Source: Prochlorococcus marinus str. MIT 9215 (GTDB lineage Bacteria; Cyanobacteriota; Cyanobacteriia; PCC-6307; Cyanobiaceae). From it: DNA of 64,000 bases. The stretch is from contig NC_009840.1 of the NCBI RefSeq assembly GCF_000018065.1, positions 1,364,001-1,428,000 on the forward strand, read 5' to 3'. The translations under genes and the position numbers were made by a program. Below are positions 44,814-52,931 of the stretch, in pieces; the first letter of the stretch is position 1, and every line of letters begins with the position of its first letter. Under the pieces are notes generated by a model. It worked only from the letters and a program-made list of their open reading frames with translations. It searched no databases and was not told the DNA's origin.

Positions 44814-46205
44814 ATGAAAAAAAGAGTTATTGTTCTTGACACAAATGTCTTATTACATGATCCAGAATCACCTCTTCATTTTGCTAATGAAAATGTTGTA
44901 ATCCCAATTCAAGTAGTTGAAGAGGTTGATAGATTCAAACGCGATCCTGGAGAGAAAGGTCGCAATGCCAGAAGATTTTCTAGACTACTAGATAGTCTTC
45001 GAGAAAAAGGTAATCTATCTTCAGGTGCAAAAATTAATAATAAATTTGAAGGGACAATAAAAGTTGCATTTTGCAGAAAAGAGACAACTGATAGATTGCC
45101 CTTAGAACTAAATGATAGTAGTGGAGATAATAAAATTTTAGCTGTCGCTCTTGAAGAAAAAAATACCAAAATCTTATCAGACTTTCCAGAAGTAGTACTT
45201 ATTTCAAAAGATACAAATATGCGAATCAAGGCTGATGCAGTTGGTCTCAAAGCGGAAGATTATTATAAAGACAAGATTTCTTTAGAAAATTTAGAAAAAG
45301 GTTTTAGGGAAATAAGTTCCAATTCAGATGAGATAAATAAGGTTCAAAAAGATGGGTTTATTTATTTAAGAGATATTAAATCAAAATTTGAACCATCTTT
45401 AGTAAGTAATGAGGGTGTAATCTTAAAAGATAATTTAAAAGAAAATCATACTTTTTTAACTAGATATAATCAATCTGAGAAAAAGTTAGTAGGTCTTAAT
45501 CACTTAAGAAGATCAAATTTAGGTAAAGTCAAACCTAAGAATCTTGAACAAAATTTTGCTTTAGATTTGCTACTTGATCCAAAAGTTCAATTAGTAAGTC
45601 TTGTCGGAAAAGCAGGAACAGGAAAAACTTTACTTGCTTTGGCCGTTGGACTACATCAAGTTGCAGATGAAAACATTTACGAAAGATTATTAGTATCTAG
45701 ACCACCAATACCTTTAGGAAAAGAATTAGGTTATCTGCCAGGTAGTCTTGATGAGAAATTAGCTCCTTGGATGAAACCAATTATTGATAATTTAGATTAT
45801 CTAACAAGTCCAAAAACGAACAAAAATGGAGAAAAAAATGATCGTAAAGAAAGAGATAATCACTCTAAAAACTCATGGGAAGATTTGAGAGGTATGGGTC
45901 TACTGGAAGTAGAAGCAATAAATTACATTAGAGGAAGATCAATTACTAATCAATTCATTCTTATTGATGAAGCACAAAATTTAACACCTTTAGAAGTTAA
46001 AACTATTGTTACCAGAGCAGGAGAAGGAACTAAGATTGTTTTTACGGGCGATCCAAATCAAATAGATCATCCTTATCTTGATTCTGATAGTAATGGTTTG
46101 ACTTGGTTAGCAAAAAAATTGCATGGACAAAAAATAATTGGACACATCACTTTATCTCAAGGAGAAAGAAGTGATTTAGCAGAATTAGCAGCGGATCTTT
46201 TATAG
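44814..46205 (+). CDS. PIN domain-PhoH ATPase fusion (PhoH2 type)
   Basis: 463 residues from ATG 44814, with GAGG just upstream; a TTG at 44790 is less likely. N-terminal PIN nuclease domain (VIVLDTNVLLHD; acidic D/E residues and VVLISKDTNMRIKA) residues 1-150, and C-terminal PhoH domain from ~235 with Walker A GKAGTGKTLLAL, Walker B LIDEAQNL and FTGDPNQIDHPYLD. PhoH2 proteins are RNA helicase-RNases in other bacteria. Not obviously phosphate regulated here. Confidence 0.92.
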   Translation: MKKRVIVLDTNVLLHDPESPLHFANENVVIPIQVVEEVDRFKRDPGEKGRNARRFSRLLDSLREKGNLSSGAKINNKFEGTIKVAFCRKETTDRLPLELNDSSGDNKILAVALEEKNTKILSDFPEVVLISKDTNMRIKADAVGLKAEDYYKDKISLENLEKGFREISSNSDEINKVQKDGFIYLRDIKSKFEPSLVSNEGVILKDNLKENHTFLTRYNQSEKKLVGLNHLRRSNLGKVKPKNLEQNFALDLLLDPKVQLVSLVGKAGTGKTLLALAVGLHQVADENIYERLLVSRPPIPLGKELGYLPGSLDEKLAPWMKPIIDNLDYLTSPKTNKNGEKNDRKERDNHSKNSWEDLRGMGLLEVEAINYIRGRSITNQFILIDEAQNLTPLEVKTIVTRAGEGTKIVFTGDPNQIDHPYLDSDSNGLTWLAKKLHGQKIIGHITLSQGERSDLAELAADLL

Positions 46206-46252
46206 AAAAGCATTGAATATTAACATGAAAAATTCAAACAATGGAGATAAAA

Positions 46253-47137
46253 ATGAAAGACAAATTTAAATGTAATTTTGCAAAAGAAAGAAGTAACGAG
46301 GTTGAATTAGTTGCTAGTAATTTAGAAGCAATTTTAAAATCTAGTACTTATAAACTTGCTCACGAAGATATAGATTTATTGAATACTGATGAAATGAGAG
46401 GGGTGAGGATGCTCCTTGAAATAACAAAGCCTGAGCAGGTACTCGAGAAAGAAAAGATAATTTCAACTGTAATTGTTTTTGGAGGTGTCCACATATCCGA
46501 AGAGATTGCATCCAAAAGAAGGGTCGATGATGCGGTCAAACTTCTTTCAAAAAATCCCAACTCTAAATCTTTAAAGATCACTATCGAGAAATTAAAAAAT
46601 TTGCACTCCCTCTCACATTATTATTCTTCAGCGAGAGAGTTATCTAAATTAATCTCGCTAGATAGCAAAACAAAAAGTTCCAATTCGCATGTAATAGTTA
46701 CTGGTGGAGGACCAGGGATTATGGAAGCAGCTAACAGAGGAGCATTTGATGCTGGCTGCAAGTCTATTGGATTAAACATAAGCCTACCAAATGAGCAACA
46801 CCCTAATTCTTTTATCACACCAGGATTATGTTTTAAATTTAATTATTTTGCCATGAGGAAATTTCATTTCGTTATGAGATCTACTTCTGCAGTTTTTTTT
46901 CCAGGAGGATTTGGAACTTTAGATGAATTATTTGAATTATTAACATTAAGACAGACCAACATGAAGGGGAAAATTCCAATAATCTTATTTGGCAGAAGCT
47001 ATTGGGAAAAGGTAATAAATTTTCAATTTTTATCTGATATGGGGTTAATTGGAGAGAATGATTTGTCTATTTTTCAATACGCTGATACAGCAAATGAAGC
47101 TTGGAATTTAATAAAACAAAGTAGCAAAAAGCTTTAG
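46253..47137 (+). CDS. LOG family (cytokinin riboside 5'-monophosphate phosphoribohydrolase-like) protein
   Basis: 294 residues from ATG 46253, with GGAGA as its ribosome site; ATG 46241 overlaps that site and is less likely. The family motifs are VTGGGPGIMEAANRGAFDAG and FFPGGFGTLDELFELLTLRQ (PGGxGTxxE). LOG proteins hydrolyse nucleoside monophosphates to base and ribose phosphate; older annotations call them lysine decarboxylase. The N-terminal ~110 residues are an extension beyond small LOGs. Confidence 0.9.
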   Translation: MKDKFKCNFAKERSNEVELVASNLEAILKSSTYKLAHEDIDLLNTDEMRGVRMLLEITKPEQVLEKEKIISTVIVFGGVHISEEIASKRRVDDAVKLLSKNPNSKSLKITIEKLKNLHSLSHYYSSARELSKLISLDSKTKSSNSHVIVTGGGPGIMEAANRGAFDAGCKSIGLNISLPNEQHPNSFITPGLCFKFNYFAMRKFHFVMRSTSAVFFPGGFGTLDELFELLTLRQTNMKGKIPIILFGRSYWEKVINFQFLSDMGLIGENDLSIFQYADTANEAWNLIKQSSKKL

Positions 47138-47187
47138 ATATACCGCTAACAAATACAATTCTTCACTAACTTTGCTAAGTAGAGATT

Positions 47188-47223
47188 TTGATGGATAAAA
47201 AATTTATATTTTAAGAAGTTATC
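47188..47223 (+). repeat. Dispersed 36-nt repeat, copy 1
   Basis: TTGATGGATAAAAAATTTAT and following bases share the core TT(G/A)A(T/C)GGATAA(T/A)AAAT(T/C)TATA with copies at 54980 and 56868. Lies in the spacer between the LOG gene and the convergent hli pair. Confidence 0.5.
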
Positions 47224-47345
47224 AAAACTTTTTTAAACCTTTTAGATATTTATATTCGCCTTAAGGTTTGAGGTCTAAATCCTCTTTTATTGACGCAGCC
47301 CTTTAGACATACTTATAGTTTGCAAATTTAAAAAAGGAGTTTTTA

Positions 47346-47384
47346 AATAAAAAAAGTCAACCTGCACAACAAGCTGACTTTTAG
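47346..47384 (-). terminator. Terminator of the minus-strand hli pair
   Basis: On the minus strand AAAGTCAGCTT...AGGTTGACTTTTTTT: stem AGTCAG(C)/(G)TTGACT with a loop GTTGTGCA, then T-run. Placed 20 bp after the second hli gene. Confidence 0.75.
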
Positions 47385-47403
47385 CAATTTATAATGATAA
47401 ATT

Positions 47404-47547
47404 TTAAATAACTCCAGGTACAATCTGACCAGTTGTTATATATGCTCCCACTAAAGCTATTAGGCCAACAAGAGCAAATCTGCCATTTAATTTCTCTGCT
47501 TTCGTTTTTTGAGGGTCGATGTTTCTTGATTGATTTTGATTTTCCAT
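47404..47547 (-). CDS. hli: High-light-inducible protein (Hli), 47 aa
   Basis: MENQNQSRNIDPQKTKAEKL then NGRFALVGLIALVGAYITTG and QIVPGVI. AEKLNGRFALVG is the Hli core (Leu at the usual Met). Second gene of a pair coupled by TAATG, like 35515-35762. Followed by a terminator. Confidence 0.93.
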   Translation of the reverse strand: MENQNQSRNIDPQKTKAEKLNGRFALVGLIALVGAYITTGQIVPGVI

Positions 47548-47663
47548 TAAAAAATACCTGGAATAAGTTGGCCAGTCGTTACATATGTTCCCACTAAGAG
47601 CATGAAAGCCATCATTGCTGGTCTTCCAATGGCTCTATCGAGAATGTCTTTATTTGAGTCCAT
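47547..47663 (-). CDS. hli: High-light-inducible protein (Hli), 38 aa
   Basis: MDSNKDILDRAIGRPAMMAF then MLLVGTYVTTGQLIPGIF. Diverged core DRAIGRPAMMAF (Glu and Asn of the usual E..N.R replaced). First gene of the pair; its TAA overlaps the next ATG. A perfect 9-bp hairpin with GAAA loop (47737-47758) lies upstream. Confidence 0.9.
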   Translation of the reverse strand: MDSNKDILDRAIGRPAMMAFMLLVGTYVTTGQLIPGIF

Positions 47664-47824
47664 TTAGTTTAAGAATTATTAATAAAATGTTACTTAATGT
47701 AAACAAAAATCGAGCAATCAGTGTATAAAATGATTCATTGCTACAGAAATGTAGCAATTTCTTGGGTTTAAAAGGCTTATTTAAAACTAAAAATTTTGTA
47801 TTTCTGAAATGTCTAAAAACTGCT

Positions 47825-47962
47825 CTACCCTTCTGTAAACATGGCATTTTGATTGGTCAACCAAAATAGAAGAAAAATAAGGAAGGATAATAATGCTCCT
47901 GAGAGAATTGAAATAAAAAAGAATTGAGTTGTTAATTCTGAATCAAAGAAATATAAATACAT
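47825..47962 (-). CDS. Small membrane protein, 45 aa
   Basis: MYLYFFDSELTTQFFFISIL continues a long helix, ending LTNQNAMFTEG. Same strand as and just downstream of the PsbN-like gene (9 bp), so perhaps one operon. Confidence 0.5.
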   Translation of the reverse strand: MYLYFFDSELTTQFFFISILSGALLSFLIFLLFWLTNQNAMFTEG

Positions 47963-47971
47963 TTATATATC

Positions 47972-48187
47972 TCAATGGATATGTTCTGAATCATTATGAT
48001 TGTGATCATTATGAACATGAACAATTCTTAATTCGCGCATTCTTGAATAATCTTTGATTGAGTCCCTTAATCTATAAGAAGAAGATCCAACTGTTGTATA
48101 AATCCCATAATCTATTGAGCTAAAAAGTAAAACTCCAAAACTAGCGAACAGCGAAAATAAAGTTGAAACTTTGATTGTTCCTAACAT
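47972..48187 (-). CDS. PsbN-like protein with His-rich tail, 71 aa
   Basis: One N-terminal helix then DYGIYTTVGSSSYRLRDSIK, the (G)YGIYTxxGP element found in PsbN, a PSII assembly factor. Unlike PsbN it continues for about 35 residues to a tail HVHNDHNHNDSEHIH, potentially metal binding. A paralogue is at 55521-55808 with the same YGIYTTVG and ...LRDTIKEHARMHELGIAHGH. PsbN identity is by motif only. Confidence 0.72.
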   Translation of the reverse strand: MLGTIKVSTLFSLFASFGVLLFSSIDYGIYTTVGSSSYRLRDSIKDYSRMRELRIVHVHNDHNHNDSEHIH

Positions 48188-48538
48188 TCTTTACAAATTA
48201 AATTAATCAAATAAACATAAAGATGTTTAGGATTTTATTCAAGTTCAAAGTTTATATATTCAAGAGAAAAAAAGCATCGCTAAACATAAACAATAAATTA
48301 CTAAGATGTAAAAAAAAATTAAATATCTAAATTAATAATCACAATGATTTTATTTTAAAAACATTTATCAAGGTAAGAAATTTAACAATTTAGAGTTTTT
48401 AAATATTAAGATTGATTGATATTAAAGAAGTTTATATTTTTATTTGATCTAACTAAATTTACTATGGTTTGTATTATTTGATGTTGATTAAAATTAAGTC
48501 TCTAAACTAGTTTGTATTTAATTAAATGGTATCAGCAA
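48188..48538. other. Intergenic region, nothing recognised
   Basis: AT-rich, long A and T runs, no credible ORF or hairpin. It separates the divergent PsbN-like gene and the repeat-containing gene. Confidence 0.3.
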
Positions 48539-48874
48539 ATGGAAGTTTTGCTTTTTGCACTTTTTTTTATTAGCGCGCTTATTTTCTTTATTGCAGGTAA
48601 AGATGATTTTGGAAGGACTGAAAGTAAATTAACAATAAAGGAGGAGGAATCGGTCAAAGATGAGAAAAAGGAAGAACTAAAGGTTGCAGAAAAGGGGGAT
48701 ATTGAACCCCAACAGGAAACGGTCAAAGAGGAGAAAAAGGAAGAACTAAAGGTTGCAGAAAAGGAGGATATTGAACCCCAACAGGAAACGGTCAAAGAGG
48801 AGAAAAAGGAAGAACTAAAGGTTGCAGAAAAGGAGGATATTGAACCCCAACAGGAAATCAAAAAAGATTCATAA
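48539..48874 (+). CDS. Single-helix protein with Gx(D/N)DFG motif and three 23-residue repeats
   Basis: 111 residues from ATG 48539 (a TTG at 48512 is also open). One helix (LLFALFFISALIFFI) followed by AGKDDFGRTESK, the motif shared with 56401 and 56522. Then three near-identical 23-residue units, V-K-x-E-K-K-E-E-L-K-V-A-E-K-x-D-I-E-P-Q-Q-E-T, 69 bp each. They are highly charged and probably coiled coil. Function unknown. Confidence 0.75.
   Translation: MEVLLFALFFISALIFFIAGKDDFGRTESKLTIKEEESVKDEKKEELKVAEKGDIEPQQETVKEEKKEELKVAEKEDIEPQQETVKEEKKEELKVAEKEDIEPQQEIKKDS
48653..48859 (+). repeat. Tandem repeat, 3 x 69 bp, coding
   Basis: Units start at 48653, 48722 and 48791. Units 2 and 3 are almost identical at DNA level; unit 1 differs at a few bases (GATGAG/GAGGAG, GGGGAT/GAGGAT) and unit 3 ends differently in its last bases. 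The in-frame length and near identity point to recent slippage or unequal exchange. Confidence 0.95.
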
Positions 48875-48900
48875 TTCAAAGTAAATTATTCAAAGTTTCT

Positions 48901-49056
48901 ATGATTTATGGTTTTGCTTATTTAGGAATGGTTCTTGCAATAAGTGCGGGCTGGGTTTTACTTGCAGTTTTAAAAAAACCCGATTTTATTGAAAAGCCAC
49001 TTAACGAACTGAAAAATAAAATAAGACCATTTTTAAATCCAAAAGACGATCAATGA
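48901..49056 (+). CDS. Small membrane protein, 51 aa
   Basis: MIYGFAYLGMVLAISAGWVL, one helix, then KKPDFIEKPLNELKNKIRPF and LNPKDDQ. Its TGA overlaps the next ATG (ATGA). Confidence 0.65.
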   Translation: MIYGFAYLGMVLAISAGWVLLAVLKKPDFIEKPLNELKNKIRPFLNPKDDQ

Positions 49057-49481
49057 AATTTGTTCTAATTTCATTTTTTTTAATTGGAGTAACCCTAAAA
49101 ATTAATCCTATAAATAGTTTCCATACATTTGGAAATATACATATAGAGAAAAAGATCGCAAATAATCAATTAGCTAAAAATTATTGCGATTCTTTAGAAA
49201 AAAATCTATTCAAAGGTCTTGATAAAGAATCTATATTGAAATATGAATATTTCTTCTCAGCTATGCCTGAAGATTTCATAAAAGATGAGAATAAATTTTT
49301 AGAAATCTTCAAATCTGATGTCAAATCAATCTGTTCATATGATATTTCACAATCCAATGAAAAAGAATTTAAATCTTTTTTAAAAAATTATCTTAAAACT
49401 AGAAGTAGTACCCCAAAAACTAAAGTTGAGGAGATAAATCCCACACCAATTAATCCTGCAATGATCCCAGTATTTAGATAA
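49053..49481 (+). CDS. Exported protein of unknown function, 142 aa
   Basis: Signal-like start MKFVLISFFLIGVTLKINPI, then a helical domain with two Cys (NYCDSLEKN and KSICSYDIS) and a Pro-rich end NPTPINPAMIPVF. Coupled to the 51-residue membrane protein. Confidence 0.65.
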   Translation: MKFVLISFFLIGVTLKINPINSFHTFGNIHIEKKIANNQLAKNYCDSLEKNLFKGLDKESILKYEYFFSAMPEDFIKDENKFLEIFKSDVKSICSYDISQSNEKEFKSFLKNYLKTRSSTPKTKVEEINPTPINPAMIPVFR

Positions 49482-49529
49482 ACCTTAACCGTAGCTAATT
49501 CTTTTCCTTCTTTTTTAGTCATAATTTCT

Positions 49530-49685
49530 TCATCTAAATAAGCACATCCACGCTACCAACGAGAACATCAAAATAGCAAGGCTAAAAATACTTTTACTAC
49601 TAGCTTTTCCTTTTTTGTCAGTTGATTTAAAAGGGATTAGCGCCATAACACTCAATAAAAGATAGATTATTTCACATTTTTTCAT
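49530..49685 (-). CDS. Small membrane protein, 51 aa
   Basis: MKKCEIIYLLLSVMALIPFK, then STDKKGKASSKSIFSLAILM and a last helix ending CLFR. Two helices with a charged turn. Weak but regular. Confidence 0.5.
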   Translation of the reverse strand: MKKCEIIYLLLSVMALIPFKSTDKKGKASSKSIFSLAILMFSLVAWMCLFR

Positions 49686-49816
49686 TTTTTGGTTTAATTC
49701 GTATCATCAGCGACTCTATGGATATTTCTTTACTACACCCTTTAATCTCGACCTATACAATCAGGTTGATTAAAATTCGATTTAAGTTAAGAGAAAAGTA
49801 ACAATCCTCTTTTTTT

Positions 49817-50068
49817 ATGGATAGATATTTAAAAAGTCCAGAGGCATCAAAGTTTTTGGGAATATCATCATCATCACTTTGGGAACTAAAAAGAACAAAA
49901 GTTTTAGAACCTGGTAAGCATTGGATATACGTTACGGGCAAAACTAGAAGTAATGTTTTATTTAATGTAGATAAAATAAGACAATGGCAGATAGATATGA
50001 CTAAATATATTGAAAGTCCTGAAAGAGATATAAAGGCAGCGACAAAGATAAAAACTTTTGAAGATTGA
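49817..50068 (+). CDS. Excisionase/MerR-like helix-turn-helix protein, 83 aa
   Basis: RYLKSPEASKFLGISSSSLW, then ELKRTKVLEPGKHWIY and VLFNVDKIRQWQIDM: the winged HTH of excisionases and AlpA-type regulators, with the site-recognition helix GISSSSLWELKR and wing GKHWIY. Prophage or island regulators usually bear it, but no integrase is within the window. It overlaps, in another frame, the start of the next ORF. Confidence 0.7.
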   Translation: MDRYLKSPEASKFLGISSSSLWELKRTKVLEPGKHWIYVTGKTRSNVLFNVDKIRQWQIDMTKYIESPERDIKAATKIKTFED

Positions 50069-50108
50069 CAGTAGATCTAGAATAGAGAGCGATAAAATTC
50101 TCTATCTT

Positions 50109-50267
50109 ATGAAACTTGAATCGATTTCAGTTGCGGGTAAAGATGCTGCTCAATCAGGCGTTGGAAAAAAGTTTTTAATAATCTCTATTTCTCTTACAGT
50201 GCTATTAAATCTTTCAGTTGCTATTTGGTTTTTTATGAATAATATGGGCAGATTTCTAGTCAAATGA
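50109..50267 (+). CDS. Small membrane protein, 52 aa
   Basis: From the inner ATG: MKLESISVAGKDAAQSGVGK, then a helix FLIISISLTVLLNLSVAIWF and MNNMGRFLVK. An upstream TTG (50058) gives 17 extra residues that overlap the HTH gene. ATGA overlap with the next ORF. Confidence 0.55.
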   Translation: MKLESISVAGKDAAQSGVGKKFLIISISLTVLLNLSVAIWFFMNNMGRFLVK

Positions 50268-50347
50268 AGTCCTTACTAATTTCAGCAATAGTATTAATAG
50301 GCATTATTTATGGCTGCGGATTATTTTGGGTGATTTGGCATTTTTAA
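50264..50347 (+). CDS. Tiny membrane protein, 27 aa
   Basis: MKSLLISAIVLIGIIYGCGL then FWVIWHF. One helix, coupled by ATGA overlap to the 52-residue protein. The size is in the range of PetN/PetL but no diagnostic motif. Confidence 0.45.
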   Translation: MKSLLISAIVLIGIIYGCGLFWVIWHF

Positions 50348-50444
50348 ATAAATAAATTACTATACTTCTATTAAAATTTTTAAAAACAGGACTTATTTGT
50401 TTTTGAAAATATTTTAAATAAAAATTCTATTATTTTTCATAATT

Positions 50445-50867
50445 TTGTACTTTTTTTTAGCGGAAATAAGCCGCCCTATACAATGCTTTTTGATTTCGGA
50501 AGAGGTTCCAAGTATTTCTATAATTTTAAATGAAAGAAGATCAAAATCATTAAAAGGATTCATCTCATCTAAGAAAAATATCAAAGGTTATTTTTACACT
50601 CATAGACCAACCAGAGAAAATCCTGCAAGCTGGAGCTTTGAAAACGGAGAGACCAAATTTAATGGTGAAGCGGTACTGCTTAAAGATGGAGAGATATGGC
50701 ACCCTTATCAAACCAAAATTAAATCACATGAAGTGAACATGGTTTTATTTTCAGGTTTATCTTCTAAATTATCAAAAATCACTAATAACACCTTTTTATT
50801 AAAGGCTTCTTCTGGTTTTTTTAAAATTGGAAGTGGTTGTTATGGTGGAAGAATAAATAAAGTATAG
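50445..50867 (+). CDS. Protein of unknown function, 140 aa
   Basis: TTG start. The core KGYFYTHRPTRENPASWSFE, NGEAVLLKDGEIWHPYQTKI and GFFKIGSGCYGGRINKV is soluble and looks folded (many Gly/aromatic), beginning after a hydrophobic MYFFLAEISRPI. Start uncertain. No domain recognised. Confidence 0.55.
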   Translation: MYFFLAEISRPIQCFLISEEVPSISIILNERRSKSLKGFISSKKNIKGYFYTHRPTRENPASWSFENGETKFNGEAVLLKDGEIWHPYQTKIKSHEVNMVLFSGLSSKLSKITNNTFLLKASSGFFKIGSGCYGGRINKV

Positions 50868-51070
50868 CTTTTTTAAACTTTTGAAAGTTTCTATTGCAAT
50901 AAATTCATTAATTACGTTGAGGGATATAAAATTTGTCTTTAAAAAGTTCATATTTTATTTCAATATCAAAAATTAAAAGTTTTAGTTAGTTTAGATTTTT
51001 ACTTGATTAAAATGTTTGAAGCAATTGTTTATCTATTGATTGGGAAAAAACAAAATTCTTAATATTCATA

Positions 51071-51172
51071 ATGGAATCATCTAAAGAGATTATCTTTATT
51101 GCTCTAGGATTACTTATTGTGATCTTTGCAGGGACATTAGCCTTAAGGCTTGGGATAAGCTTAAAGGATTAA
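51071..51172 (+). CDS. Tiny membrane protein, 33 aa
   Basis: MESSKEIIFIALGLLIVIFA then GTLALRLGISLKD. Acidic-to-helix layout resembles small cytochrome b6f/PSII subunits (PetM size) without their motifs. Its stop lies 4 bp before the next TTG. A 16-residue ORF precedes it (51011-51061). Confidence 0.5.
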   Translation: MESSKEIIFIALGLLIVIFAGTLALRLGISLKD

Positions 51173-51175
51173 ATT

Positions 51176-51514
51176 TTGATAAATTTCAAATCATTATTTC
51201 CTATAGTTATAGGATTTTCATTTTGGATATATGGAAACATCCTTTTAATAAAAAAACTACAAAATAAAACTCCCTATAAAAAAAAATCAAAAACATCAAT
51301 TGAATATTCTATGGATCAAGATTTAATAAACAATTTTAAAAATAAAGAGAGTTTTCATTTAAATTCACTTATCACAAAAAATATCTCTCTTTTTACAAAA
51401 AATCCGAATTATAAAATGTTAACTTGGCTTATTGTTCAGTTAACCATATTTTCATTATTTATCCTTTCGGTCAATATATTTAAAAATAATCTTATTCCTT
51501 ATTTTAATTCTTAA
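51176..51514 (+). CDS. Membrane protein, 112 aa
   Basis: TTG start. Helix SLFPIVIGFSFWIYGNILLI, a basic Lys/Asn loop with KKSKTSIEYSMDQDLINNF, then a second helix MLTWLIVQLTIFSLFILSV. Two-span hairpin. Unknown function. Confidence 0.55.
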   Translation: MINFKSLFPIVIGFSFWIYGNILLIKKLQNKTPYKKKSKTSIEYSMDQDLINNFKNKESFHLNSLITKNISLFTKNPNYKMLTWLIVQLTIFSLFILSVNIFKNNLIPYFNS

Positions 51515-51570
51515 AATTCTGAGAATTTATATCTCAAATATTCTTTTTATTTTAGAAATTAGGAAATATA

Positions 51571-51801
51571 TTAAGTTGATTTTTCAATTATCCAACGATA
51601 TCCACCACTTCTATTATTTTCCCTGTAACAAATCCCAATTAAATCTCCGTTTTTTCTTCGCAGGGAACACTCTATACCATCTTGCGTTTTGTAAAAACTT
51701 GATGAATTAGAACATACCTCTTCACCTTCTTTATTCATTTTTTTAACAATCATTGTCCATATTTCTTTTAAATCAATTTCATCAAAATTATCGTTTTGCA
51801 T
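51571..51801 (-). CDS. Small protein, 76 aa
   Basis: DEIDLKEIWTMIVKKMNKEG, then GIECSLRRKNGDLIGICYRE and GGYRWIIEKST: alternating strand/turn pattern with two Cys. No family. Confidence 0.55.
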   Translation of the reverse strand: MQNDNFDEIDLKEIWTMIVKKMNKEGEEVCSNSSSFYKTQDGIECSLRRKNGDLIGICYRENNRSGGYRWIIEKST

Positions 51802-52013
51802 TTTAAATCTTTTTAAATTATGTTATAGCCGCTAAAAAATTTTTAAAAAATAAATTTTACTAATCTTTAATACATTAACCACATAAAATAATTACACAAG
51901 TTACCAATCAAAAATAGAAATAGTGTTATTTCTATAAATCCAATTTAGTCTTCCTCTTAAGATAATTTAAAGGTAATCAACTGATCCGAATTTCATAGAA
52001 TAAGAAAGATTGA

Positions 52014-52130
52014 TTAATAAGTATTTGATATTTTGTTTTTCATAGTCTCAAGCTTATTGATTAATTCGTCTAACCATTCTGTATTATTTTGCTCTTTTCT
52101 TTTATGATCCTGATTTTTTTTATTAATCAT
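52014..52130 (-). CDS. Small helical protein with NT-WLD-LIN motif, 38 aa
   Basis: MINKKNQDHKRKEQNNTEWL then DELINKLETMKNKISNTY. The NTEWLDELINKLE element is shared with 52932-53039 (NTLWLDKLINQLE), which supports both. Confidence 0.55.
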   Translation of the reverse strand: MINKKNQDHKRKEQNNTEWLDELINKLETMKNKISNTY

Positions 52131-52354
52131 AAATTACTGCTATTTATAAAGTGTATTTAATATATCTTTGGTAATTAAATGAATCAATAAGCAATAATAC
52201 TAAATCTATTGATACAACTAGCTTTAGTAGCATTTCATACAAAATTAGTCGTCACAAACTAAAAAAGAAATTTTAAATATTTTCTTTTAAGTATTTTCTA
52301 CGATGTTTTTATTTGAAATTATGATTTGAATTAGGAAAGGTTATAAATGCTCCT

Positions 52355-52462
52355 ATGGAAAAATCATTTCTAAATTTCATTTATTGGATCTTAGTAAAGT
52401 CAGCTGAAAGTTACTATGGCGATTCAATGAAAACAGAAGTCCCATACACTCCTTATTTTTAG
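52355..52462 (+). CDS. Tiny protein, 35 aa
   Basis: MEKSFLNFIYWILVKSAESY and YGDSMKTEVPYTPYF with a preceding AGGAAAGG. Amphipathic start. Weak. Confidence 0.4.
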   Translation: MEKSFLNFIYWILVKSAESYYGDSMKTEVPYTPYF

Positions 52463-52582
52463 ATTTGATAGAACTTAAATTTTAATATTAGAATTCTTTT
52501 TTAGAGTTATTAGTTTGTAATTGATTGATTAAAAAATACAATATGGGTTACCTATAGATTCACTATAGAATAATCTTTTAGG

Positions 52583-52687
52583 TTAAGTTTCTTTTGCTGA
52601 GTGTAAATAAATTTTAGCTGTAAGAATCTCTCCAAAACTAACCAAAACTATAATTAACAGAAGTAGATCGATTGCGAGGTTATTCAT
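52583..52687 (-). CDS. Tiny membrane protein, 34 aa
   Basis: MNNLAIDLLLLIIVLVSFGE then ILTAKIYLHSAKET: one helix. Weakly supported. Confidence 0.45.
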   Translation of the reverse strand: MNNLAIDLLLLIIVLVSFGEILTAKIYLHSAKET

Positions 52688-52764
52688 AAGATTATCATCA
52701 TTAAATTTATATAAAAATTTATATCGTCAAAATGGCTATGCAATAGAGTTTAAATTCTTTTTTT

Positions 52765-52929
52765 TTAGCCATCGAGGTTCTTTTGTGATGATTTAATTTC
52801 ACAATTATCGACGCATTCTTCTAAAGACTTTTCAGAATTACTCTTAAGTTCGCAACTACGCTGACAATCATAAAAAGCATACTTAGGATCTAATTTATTC
52901 TTGAATTGTTTATTTCTAAATGTATTCAT
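52765..52929 (-). CDS. Small twin-CX3C protein, 54 aa
   Basis: MNTFRNKQFKNKLDPKYAFY, then DCQRSCELKSNSEKSLEECV and DNCEIKSSQKNLDG. CX3C pairs C-QRS-C and C-VDN-C, spaced as in 32112-32270. A GGAG ribosome site is within the end of the upstream 52932 gene; the two genes are 2 bp apart. Confidence 0.65.
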   Translation of the reverse strand: MNTFRNKQFKNKLDPKYAFYDCQRSCELKSNSEKSLEECVDNCEIKSSQKNLDG

Positions 52930-52931
52930 GT

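Noticed and set aside
47650-47847. 65-residue minus-strand ORF next to the hli pair
   Set aside because: It overlaps the start of the hli gene and of 47825-47962 in another frame, without a recognisable motif.
52552-52568. Inverted repeat CTATAGATTCACTATAG
   Set aside because: It is downstream of both flanking genes, so an operator role is unlikely; resemblance to the 57888 palindrome is only CTATAG.
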